Source: Dehalococcoidia bacterium (lineage in GTDB: Bacteria > Chloroflexota > Dehalococcoidia > Dehalococcoidales > CSSed11-197). Taken from it: DNA of 12,046 bases. Shown piece by piece: positions 6,733 to 12,046 of the stretch. Numbering within the stretch: position 1 is the stretch's first letter; every line of letters starts with the position of its first letter. Position numbers and translations under genes: made by a program. The DNA is taken from NCBI GenBank assembly GCA_003552785.1, contig PUOQ01000029.1:1-12046 (forward strand). Reading direction: 5' to 3'. The notes beneath the pieces are model-generated. The model did no database searches and was not told the origin of the DNA. It saw only the letters and a program-made list of their open reading frames with translations.

Positions 6733-7249
6733 ACTGATAAAAAGGTTCTATGCCATAATTTTTTTAACTCTGGTAGTAGCTATATCGGCTACACTGCTGG
6801 GTCTCACCCATTCCCTTACTGCAGACCAGATACTTCGCCAGGAACATGCACGGTTCATGGCCTATCTGGAGCGCATGTTTCCGGACATGGATTATTTTGA
6901 ACATGAAGAGGAGCTTTACGTCATTTACAATGTCGATGACGAAATTGAAGGATATGCCTTCATCGGTAGTGCTCCGGGGTACTCCAGTACCATAAGAGTA
7001 ATGGTCGGCCTGGAGGATAAAGCCACTGTCAAGCAGGTAATGATTATCGCTCATACAGAAACCCCCGGTATCGGTGACCGCATAGAGGATGAAGATTTCA
7101 CCGGTCAGTTTGCCGGTTTGCCCGTTGACAGAATTTATTTAAACAGTGATGATGTTGATTCCATTACCGGTGCTACTCAGAGTGCAAATGCGGTAATCAG
7201 GGCAATTTCTGAAGCTGTTGAAGAAATATTTAAAGAGCAGAGTGATTAA
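6719..7249 (+). CDS. rnfG: Rnf complex subunit G (covalent FMN subunit)
   Basis: RnfG has one N-terminal membrane helix and an external flavin domain that carries FMN bound to a Thr by ApbE. The 176-residue product has its helix at about 9-29. The FMN-domain motif AHTETPGIGD spans 111-120. The attachment site is DSITGATQSA (147-156), with acceptor Thr153 in the canonical position. The GTG start at 6719 has a good ribosome site (GAGG, six bases upstream) located inside rnfD, and the two genes overlap by 14 bases. This suggests coupled translation. The protein is slightly shorter than the 190-210 residues common in the family, mainly in the region between the helix and the flavin domain. Confidence 0.95.
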   Translation: MVLLKLIKRFYAIIFLTLVVAISATLLGLTHSLTADQILRQEHARFMAYLERMFPDMDYFEHEEELYVIYNVDDEIEGYAFIGSAPGYSSTIRVMVGLEDKATVKQVMIIAHTETPGIGDRIEDEDFTGQFAGLPVDRIYLNSDDVDSITGATQSANAVIRAISEAVEEIFKEQSD

Positions 7250-7261
7250 TGCAGGTAAAAT

Positions 7262-7876
7262 ATGATCAAGTGGATTAAAGAATTCTCCAAAGGACTGGTT
7301 GTATCCAACCCAATTTTCGTGCTGGCTCTGGGATTATGCCCTGCATTGGCAGTAACCAACACTCTGGACAACGCTATTGGTATGAGCGGGGCAGTGATGT
7401 TTGTTCTGCTTTGCTCAAATATGCTTGTAGCCGTCATTCGTCCGTGGGTTTCCGGGATAGTTAGAATACCTACTTTTATCGTTATTATAGCCACGTTTGT
7501 TACCATAGTTAGTCTGGTTTTTCAGGCATACATACCTGCTCTTTATGAATCTCTGGGGATCTACCTGCCTCTTATTGTGGTGAACTGCATGATACTTGGC
7601 CGGGCTGAGGCTTTTGCCTCTCGAAACAAGCTGAGCCTTTCCATTGCCGATGCATTGGGCATGAGCCTGGGATTTATGGCGGCCATTGTGCTGATAGCCG
7701 TCATACGCGAAACGCTGGGCACCGGCGCCCTTACCTTCTTCGGCATCACATTGTTTACGCTGCCGGTGCTCGACGAGCAACCGGTTAGCCTGTTCCTTTT
7801 ACCTGCCGGGGCCTTTTTGGCGATCGGTCTTTTGCTGGCGGTATTCAGGAAATGGGGGTTGATAAAGAATGACTGA
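7262..7876 (+). CDS. rnfE: Rnf complex subunit E (membrane, ion-translocating core)
   Basis: RnfE and RnfA are homologous six-helix membrane proteins inserted in opposite orientation that together hold a [2Fe-2S] cluster and form the electron path across the membrane. The 204 residues show six hydrophobic segments. Key parts are NPIFVLALGLCPALAVT (16-32) with Cys26, and VVNCMILGRAEAFAS (107-121) with Cys109, the two cysteines that contribute to the shared cluster. IRETLGTG (around 168-175) is also typical. The ATG at 7262 follows AGG by seven bases and lies 12 bases after rnfG. It overlaps rnfA by eight bases. RnfE is told from RnfA by GLCPALAVT and the ALGMSLGF segment. Confidence 0.96.
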   Translation: MIKWIKEFSKGLVVSNPIFVLALGLCPALAVTNTLDNAIGMSGAVMFVLLCSNMLVAVIRPWVSGIVRIPTFIVIIATFVTIVSLVFQAYIPALYESLGIYLPLIVVNCMILGRAEAFASRNKLSLSIADALGMSLGFMAAIVLIAVIRETLGTGALTFFGITLFTLPVLDEQPVSLFLLPAGAFLAIGLLLAVFRKWGLIKND

Positions 7877-8444
7877 TTTACTGGCAATTTTTATCGGCAT
7901 GGCACTTATAAATAACTTTGTGCTGGTTAAATTCCTGGGATTATGCCCTTTCTTCGGTGTTTCCAAGAAACTAACCAATGCCTTCAGTATGAGCATGGCA
8001 GTTACCTTTGTTATGCTCATGGCATCTGCAGTAACCTGGCCTATAACCCACTATATTTTGATTCCACTCGATGCCGAGTACCTCAGAACGGTGGTTTACA
8101 TACTTGTAATAGCCACTCTGGTACAGATAATTGAACTTTTTATAATGCGCACCAATTACAGCCTCTATAGCGCATTCGGTATATATCTGGCACTTATTAC
8201 TACCAACTGCGCTGTTATGGGCGTTACCCTGGTAAATACGGATGAAGGTTTTACCTTTGTTGAAAGCATGGTTTCGGCTCTGGGCGCAGGTACTGGCTTC
8301 GGTCTGGTGCTGGTACTGATGAGTGGTATACGGGAACGGCTGGAAATTTCGCAGCTTCCGGATTCCATGAAAGGGCTACCCGTTGCTTTTCTGGTGGCAG
8401 CGCTGATGGGCCTGGCATTCTCCGGCTTTGCAGGTATGGTATAA
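7869..8444 (+). CDS. rnfA: Rnf complex subunit A (membrane, ion-translocating core)
   Basis: RnfA is the partner of RnfE in the membrane core. The 191 residues have six hydrophobic segments. The typical NNFVLVKFLGLCPFFGVS (15-32) holds Cys26, and TTNCAVMGVTL (111-121) holds Cys114, the matching cluster ligands. The C-terminal region LPDSMKGLPVAFLVAALM is also characteristic. The ATG lies within the end of rnfE (ATGACTGA junction, eight shared bases), which points to translational coupling. The stop codon is directly followed by the rnfB start with no spacer. Confidence 0.96.
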   Translation: MTDLLAIFIGMALINNFVLVKFLGLCPFFGVSKKLTNAFSMSMAVTFVMLMASAVTWPITHYILIPLDAEYLRTVVYILVIATLVQIIELFIMRTNYSLYSAFGIYLALITTNCAVMGVTLVNTDEGFTFVESMVSALGAGTGFGLVLVLMSGIRERLEISQLPDSMKGLPVAFLVAALMGLAFSGFAGMV

Positions 8445-9275
8445 ATGGATTTACTTATTACTATAGTTCTAATAGCTGCAATAGGCTTATTATGCGGCCT
8501 TGCAATTTATATCGTTTATATAAGCGTGCCTCATAAAGTACCCGGCTTAAAAAAGATTGATGAAATAAACAAGCTTCTGCCGGGCATGAATTGCGGTGCC
8601 TGTGGTTATGCAGGCTGTTTTGCATTTGCGCAGCAGGTGGTTAACAACCCGCAACTTGCTGCCAGTGCCTCATGCCCTGTTCTTCTTGGGGACTCCCATG
8701 TGGTAAAACAGCTCGAGGTAGCCCTCGGGGTAACCATTGATGCTGATGCGATGAGTAAAAAAGCAATGGTTCGTTGCACCGGTGCTTCCGAACAGGTGTT
8801 TGAGTATACAGGGATCCCCAGTTGCAAAGCAGCAATCCTGATTGCCAGGGGTTTCAAGCGCTGCCCTTTTGCTTGCCTTGGAATGGGGGACTGTGAGCGT
8901 GTGTGCAAGTATGATGCGATTACCATTGACCCCGAAAAGAGAACGGCTCACATAGATTATGTAAAGTGTACCGGTTGCGGCTTATGCGCCAAAGAATGCC
9001 CCCAGAAACTTATCGAGATGGTTCCAGGAAGAACAACTATAGCATTCAGGTGCAATTACCCGGAATTGAAGAATATACCCGGCCGGGAACGATGTGAAAA
9101 TGCCTGTATTCATTGCAGAAAGTGTTTCAAAGCCTGCAGGTACGAAGCCATAAGCTGGAAAAAGGAACAGGCTGTACCCGAATTTCACCCGGAAAAATGC
9201 ACTCTTTGCGGGGAATGTATTGAAGTATGCCCCAACAGGACGCTTGAGTTTTTTAAACCCGGTTTTGGCAAATAA
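8445..9275 (+). CDS. rnfB: Rnf complex subunit B (ferredoxin-accepting Fe-S subunit)
   Basis: RnfB receives electrons from reduced ferredoxin on the cytoplasmic side. The 276-residue protein starts with a membrane helix (about 4-26). A four-Cys cluster domain follows (Cys50, 53, 58, 77; MNCGACGYAGC). Then come conserved Cys111 and Cys127 and four ferredoxin-type sets: Cys 140/144/150/154 in the CLGMGDC form, 175/178/181/185, 221/224/227/231 with an extra Cys217, and 252/255/258/262. This matches clostridial-type RnfB, which is longer than the proteobacterial form. Two of the sets lack the usual Pro after the fourth Cys (CKYDAI, CRYEAI). The ATG directly follows the rnfA stop. It is the last gene of the operon. 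No clear terminator follows, and a tRNA gene on the opposite strand ends 30 bases downstream. Confidence 0.96.
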   Translation: MDLLITIVLIAAIGLLCGLAIYIVYISVPHKVPGLKKIDEINKLLPGMNCGACGYAGCFAFAQQVVNNPQLAASASCPVLLGDSHVVKQLEVALGVTIDADAMSKKAMVRCTGASEQVFEYTGIPSCKAAILIARGFKRCPFACLGMGDCERVCKYDAITIDPEKRTAHIDYVKCTGCGLCAKECPQKLIEMVPGRTTIAFRCNYPELKNIPGRERCENACIHCRKCFKACRYEAISWKKEQAVPEFHPEKCTLCGECIEVCPNRTLEFFKPGFGK

Positions 9276-9304
9276 ATCCAAAGGAAAATTTTTTCGTATA
9301 AAAC

Positions 9305-9399
9305 TGGCGGAGGCGTGTGGGAATCGAACCCACCACGGTAGCCAGGCTACCGTCACAGCCCTGAACGGACTGTGGTCCCACCAGGGTGCATCCGCCTCC
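9305..9399 (-). tRNA. selC: Selenocysteine-type tRNA (selC-like) with abnormal anticodon loop
   Basis: The 95-base gene has an encoded CCA end and follows the E. coli selC layout base for base in length. It has an eight-base acceptor strand (GGAGGCGG against ACGCCTCC), a D arm with loop TGGT, a five-pair anticodon stem (CAGTC with GGCTG) and an eight-pair variable arm (ACGGTAGC with GCTACCGT). The T arm is GTGGG-TTCGATT-CCCAC and the discriminator is G. These mark the Sec class, not Ser or Leu. The oddities are a G-A mismatch in the eighth acceptor pair, C-C and A-A mismatches in the D stem, and an anticodon loop reading CGTTCAG. In that loop the anticodon position holds TTC with G before it; TCA is present but one base too far 3'. 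It may be a degenerate copy, a fold I have misjudged, or a real variant. Confidence 0.8.
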
Positions 9400-9461
9400 T
9401 TGCGGAAAGTGACTTTTCTAGTCTATATAAGACGGACGGCTTTGGATCCTTCCTTGCCCAT

Positions 9462-9490
9462 ATTATACCTGCTTCTAATGAGAGTTTGAA
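9462..9490 (-). promoter_or_regulatory. Predicted promoter of the selC-like tRNA gene
   Basis: On the minus strand TTCAAA (9490-9485, 4 of 6) is followed after 17 bases by a perfect TATAAT (9467-9462). Transcription would start near 9455, about 56 bases before the tRNA. The promoter begins immediately after the hairpin at 9492-9515, as expected for an independent transcription unit. Confidence 0.55.
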
Positions 9491-9491
9491 G

Positions 9492-9515
9492 TGCCGGGTG
9501 CACCCGCACCCGGCA
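9492..9515 (-). terminator. Perfect 10-bp GC-rich hairpin after the 431-residue gene
   Basis: TGCCGGGTGC (9492-9501) and GCACCCGGCA (9506-9515) pair perfectly around a four-base loop. It lies 70 bases past the stop of the minus-strand gene at 9585 and just before the tRNA promoter, where a terminator belongs. There is no T-run after it. It shares the core TGCCGGGYG with the hairpin at 11609-11640. Confidence 0.5.
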
Positions 9516-9584
9516 AAAGCGCGTTAGGCCCGGCAGCTGTTTCAGCATCCTCTTGAATGGCAGAGGAAAAAATCCATGAAGATG

Positions 9585-10880
9585 CTACCGGCAAAATACC
9601 TCCAATATGCTTCCGGCCAGATCACGGTTAAAGCCGGCATTTAATAGCTTGATTGATGGCTTGGCGGCCGGTGTTGATTGTTCGGCCGGCTGTGCGGCAT
9701 CGCCCTCTTTGGATTCTTCTATAGTCTCAACCCCAGCTTTCACGGAGGCTGCTTGTTCACCGGTTTCCGTTTGTGCAGTTTGGCCAGCGGCGTTATTTGC
9801 AGGTGCTACAACATTTTCCTGCTCCTGTTTTTCTTCAGCGGCTGGTGTTTCTGGTTCAAAGGCTTTATAAGCTTCATCCGGAACTTCATGCCAGAACAAT
9901 ACAACCGTTCCATGCTCCGGCTTTAAGTGCTCATCATGAGATTTGACATTGTAAATTGAATTTTCGTTTAGCCAGTTTTCCTCTGGTGCGGTATCAATGA
10001 TAAGCTCAGGGCGGAGCATTACCCGGCAATCTGCAATAAGCCTGATGTTTTCGGGGTCATCATCAGTATAAACAAGTATGTTTGGCCACGGGTTAACCAG
10101 TTTAAAATGTTTTTCCATTTCATTAAATGGATACCATTCTCGTTTCTGATTTATCTTTTTAGCCACGAGAAAAGGTTCATGGGTATTTACCGGCAGGCTT
10201 TTCCTTAAGGCTACGTATTTGTTTAGCTTGTTTGAAAAAACGATCAAATCCGGCACTATAAAGGTATGCCATGTCCATGGATAAAAACTGAGCCTTGTTG
10301 CCCGGCTCGTATCCGGCACCGGTTCGACCCGTTGTCCGGCCTGATATAGTTCTGTTAATGAATTGATAGAGTTGGGCTTTTTCTGGGATACATATAACAA
10401 TTCAGCTGGTTCCAGCCACCTGACAAGAGCCAGCATAACCCATAAATCAACCCCTTCTAAATAAAGGTTTTTATAATGGTGCTCAACCAAGTTTAACCCT
10501 TTTGCCATAAATTCTTCTTGATCAATTCTGCCCTTGAGCAAGTCAACCAATGGATCGTATAAAGCCCGTATCATGCCGTCCATTGGGTTGTCAATAAGCC
10601 GTTTGAGTTTAGGTTCTAGCTCAACTTCTTCGTTGAATTTCAAGCTCTGGCTGACATCTTCAGCGATTTCTCTGAAGTTAGCACTCAGCTCATGAGCCTT
10701 TTTTAGTTGACTGGAGAAGTAATCTTTTATAAAAGCAGTTCTAACTCGGTCAAAGTGTTGATAAAATACTTCCCGTTTTTCCTTGGGTATAGCTAAAACC
10801 CTGGGTTCAATTTTGATACTGGGGTTTGAAATAATGTAATCTTCCAGAGATTCAAAGGCAGACTGCCAGTTGTCAGACAT
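9585..10880 (-). CDS. Protein of unknown function with disordered linker and C-terminal tail
   Basis: The 431-residue product starts at an ATG with a strong ribosome site (GGGAGG, about six bases upstream). I do not recognise the family. Residues 1-130 are charged and mostly helical (FDRVRTAFIKDYFSSQLKKA at 43-62). Residues 131-175 include LWVMLALVRWLEPAELLYV (146-164), hydrophobic but probably buried rather than membrane-spanning. Residues 195-335 look like a mixed globular domain rich in Trp and Pro. Residues 344-407 form a low-complexity Glu/Ala/Pro/Gln linker, followed by a short conserved-looking tail (SIKLLNAGFNRDLAGSILEV, 409-428). There is no signal peptide, so it is probably cytoplasmic. 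It starts 39 bases after the gene for the 204-residue secreted protein, so the two may be cotranscribed. Confidence 0.85.
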   Translation of the reverse strand: MSDNWQSAFESLEDYIISNPSIKIEPRVLAIPKEKREVFYQHFDRVRTAFIKDYFSSQLKKAHELSANFREIAEDVSQSLKFNEEVELEPKLKRLIDNPMDGMIRALYDPLVDLLKGRIDQEEFMAKGLNLVEHHYKNLYLEGVDLWVMLALVRWLEPAELLYVSQKKPNSINSLTELYQAGQRVEPVPDTSRATRLSFYPWTWHTFIVPDLIVFSNKLNKYVALRKSLPVNTHEPFLVAKKINQKREWYPFNEMEKHFKLVNPWPNILVYTDDDPENIRLIADCRVMLRPELIIDTAPEENWLNENSIYNVKSHDEHLKPEHGTVVLFWHEVPDEAYKAFEPETPAAEEKQEQENVVAPANNAAGQTAQTETGEQAASVKAGVETIEESKEGDAAQPAEQSTPAAKPSIKLLNAGFNRDLAGSILEVFCR

Positions 10881-10919
10881 TCAATCCTCCCGGTTGAAAT
10901 TTTAAGTTGTTATCTTATA

Positions 10920-11534
10920 TTACTCGTCAAAGAAGTAATAGTCCTCCCAGTCTATCACCTGTGGAGGAGAGTAGGTCGCCTCATCCCTTATGGCTTCCTC
11001 CAGGCTGCTTTTAAGCCCGTCGGCAAATATCCAGACGTTTGAAGGAACCCTGCCGGTGCCGTCACAGGTTGGGTCGGGGATGTCCCCTTCCATAATTTCG
11101 ATTTCTACACCGGTTTTACCGTATGCATCAACCCCGGTGCCAAACACCACGGTATAGGATTCAGTAACAACAGAGCTTCCCGAAAGGCTTACCGGGCGGT
11201 ACTGCTCATCTATAACAGGCTTGTCGTCCCGGGTGATGTCGTACAGGGTATGTTTTACCCAGCCTTCGACATCTTCCTCTCCTTCGTTTACCAGGCGGAT
11301 GTCAATATCCCAGTAGTAGAGTATGAAGAGGCCGCATGCATCCCGGGTTATGCGCCACTCCCAGGTGTCATATTCCATGATTTTTACTTTATCCATGCCT
11401 TCTGAAACATCAAGAGTGCCCGTACCATCGCATACGGGGCAGGAAGCGGTGGTTACCGATGTTATGGCAAGCAGTGGAACCGCCAGAAAAAAGGCAAGGG
11501 TTCTTTTCTTTATCTTTCCCAATCTCGCAATCAT
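10920..11534 (-). CDS. Secreted protein with DnaJ-like CDGTG knuckles
   Basis: From the ATG at 11534, preceded by AGGAGG at ideal distance, the product has 204 residues. A basic start (MIARLGKIKKR) and a hydrophobic stretch (12-28) form a signal peptide. Cleavage is likely near 30. Cys32 lies just after, but the preceding TAS is not a good lipobox. The mature protein begins with CPVCDGTG (32-39), a zinc-knuckle motif as in DnaJ. A second half-copy, TCDGTG (156-161), lacks the first Cys of the pair. Between them is a region that looks beta-rich (IDIRLVNEGEEDVEGWVKH at 77-95), such as an Ig-like extracellular domain. The C-terminus is acidic (DWEDYYFFDE). Function is unknown. An upstream ATG at 11567 lies in the predicted -10 box and has no ribosome site. 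Confidence 0.85.
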   Translation of the reverse strand: MIARLGKIKKRTLAFFLAVPLLAITSVTTASCPVCDGTGTLDVSEGMDKVKIMEYDTWEWRITRDACGLFILYYWDIDIRLVNEGEEDVEGWVKHTLYDITRDDKPVIDEQYRPVSLSGSSVVTESYTVVFGTGVDAYGKTGVEIEIMEGDIPDPTCDGTGRVPSNVWIFADGLKSSLEEAIRDEATYSPPQVIDWEDYYFFDE

Positions 11535-11565
11535 CTTCACCCTCCTGACCAAACTTCCATATATC

Positions 11566-11595
11566 ATTTTAACCCAAAAACTCTATTATTGCCAA
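11566..11595 (-). promoter_or_regulatory. Predicted promoter of the 204-residue secreted protein gene
   Basis: On the minus strand TTGGCA (11595-11590, 5 of 6) is followed after 18 bases by TAAAAT (11571-11566, 5 of 6). Transcription would begin near 11559, leaving about 25 bases of leader containing the strong AGGAGG site. It would also drive the 431-residue gene downstream. Confidence 0.5.
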
Positions 11596-11608
11596 TAGCT
11601 GACAAGCG

Positions 11609-11640
11609 CTATGCCGGGCGGGTTTCCCCGCCCGGCATAG
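11609..11640 (-). terminator. Perfect 14-bp GC-rich hairpin after the FAD subunit gene
   Basis: CTATGCCGGGCGGG (11609-11622) and CCCGCCCGGCATAG (11627-11640) pair without mismatch around a four-base loop. It lies 33 bases past the stop of the minus-strand gene ending at 11674 and just upstream of the next promoter. No T-run follows on either strand, so it is not a textbook factor-independent terminator. It may stop transcription by stem strength alone or protect the mRNA 3' end. Confidence 0.55.
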
Positions 11641-11673
11641 AAAGTATGGTTTAGCTCAGGCTAAAACAGGTTA

Positions 11674-12046
11674 TTAAGCACAGGCAAGTATGGCACGCTT
11701 TACAACAGTTTTTGCCACCTGAACCATATAGCCGTTCTTTGCAAGGGGCGAGGCTCCGCTTAGTGCCGCTTCGGCAGCCGCTTCGGCGTTTGCCTCATTA
11801 ATATTTTGCCCGGCTATGGCGTCCTCTGCACCGGTAGCCTTGCGGGGAATTCCGGCAACAGCATTCATGCATATGCTTGCAGAACCATTACCTATTACCG
11901 CCGCACAGCTGGCAATCGGGAAATCGATGGCTTTCCTGAAAGCAAACTTAATGTAGGCGCTCTTTACACCTGACCCGGGGGCTGGTACCGAGATTTCGGT
12001 AACAATTTCGTCCTTGTCAAGGACTGTAAGACCGGATTTGTCAGGG
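11674..12046 (-). CDS. C-terminal part of molybdenum-hydroxylase FAD-binding subunit (XdhB/CoxM type)
   Basis: The frame enters from the right edge and ends at TAA (11676-11674), giving the last 123 residues. The fragment matches the C-terminal domain of the medium, FAD-binding subunit of xanthine dehydrogenase / CO dehydrogenase-type molybdenum hydroxylases. It has a strand with IVTEISVPAP, then SAYIKFAFRKAIDFPIASCA, a typical segment of this domain. An Ala/Glu-rich helix (EANAEAAAEAALSGASPLA) follows, and a final helix VAKTVVKRAILACA. These enzymes pass electrons from a Mo-cofactor subunit through Fe-S clusters to FAD. The N-terminal FAD-binding half and the partner subunits lie outside the window, so the substrate cannot be told. 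Confidence 0.88.
   Translation of the reverse strand, partial: PDKSGLTVLDKDEIVTEISVPAPGSGVKSAYIKFAFRKAIDFPIASCAAVIGNGSASICMNAVAGIPRKATGAEDAIAGQNINEANAEAAAEAALSGASPLAKNGYMVQVAKTVVKRAILACA

Noticed and set aside
9220..9489. Open frame across the end of rnfB and the tRNA gene
   Set aside because: It overlaps the Cys-rich end of rnfB in another frame and runs straight through the tRNA; its composition is not that of a real protein.
9607..9926. Open frames on the plus strand opposite the 431-residue gene
   Set aside because: They mirror the Ala/Glu/Pro-rich linker coded on the minus strand and lack ribosome sites.
11535..11567. Eleven-residue extension of the secreted protein from the ATG at 11567
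   Set aside because: That ATG falls in the predicted -10 box, while the ATG at 11534 has an ideal AGGAGG and gives a proper signal peptide start.
1..12046. CRISPR arrays, insertion sequences, phage or conjugation genes
   Set aside because: No regularly spaced repeats, transposase-like frames or terminal repeats were seen on reading both strands.

Overview
The window looks like a piece of the chromosome of an anaerobic, ferredoxin-based bacterium. It carries a complete Rnf (ferredoxin:NAD+ oxidoreductase) operon in the order rnfCDGEAB seen in Clostridia and Thermotoga. It also holds a selenocysteine-type tRNA gene and the end of a molybdenum-hydroxylase FAD subunit gene. Base composition is moderate. 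A Bacillota or Chloroflexota-like anaerobe would fit, but the sequence alone does not settle the phylum. I see no IS elements, CRISPR arrays or phage genes.

Left part (1-3034). The 5' end of an unrecognised minus-strand gene (1-169) diverges from a lipid (diacylglycerol-type) kinase gene (409-1404, +). That gene converges on a cyclopropane-fatty-acyl-phospholipid synthase gene, cfa (1470-2612, -). cfa diverges from a small 78-residue protein ending in a CxxC knuckle (2798-3034, +). The kinase and Cfa both act on membrane lipids. Cfa is close to the E. coli enzyme, but has Gln at the position of the bicarbonate-binding His.

Central part (3035-9275). A near-consensus promoter (3138-3166) and a roughly 230-nt leader with overlapping hairpins precede apbE (FAD:protein FMN transferase lipoprotein) and then rnfC, rnfD, rnfG, rnfE, rnfA and rnfB. 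The genes are tightly packed or overlapping. ApbE attaches FMN covalently to RnfG and RnfD outside the membrane. RnfB takes electrons from ferredoxin, RnfA/E/D/G carry them through the membrane with ion pumping, and RnfC passes them to NAD+. RnfG has the normal Thr acceptor motif. In RnfD the expected acceptor Thr is Ser.

Right part (9276-12046, all minus strand). From the right edge leftward: the C-terminal part of a molybdenum-hydroxylase FAD subunit, a 14-bp perfect hairpin, a secreted 204-residue protein with DnaJ-like CDGTG knuckles, a 431-residue protein of unknown function, a 10-bp perfect hairpin, and a 95-nt selC-like tRNA gene with its own promoter. The tRNA has the full selC architecture, but its anticodon loop does not place UCA where it should be. 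This is the most puzzling object in the window.
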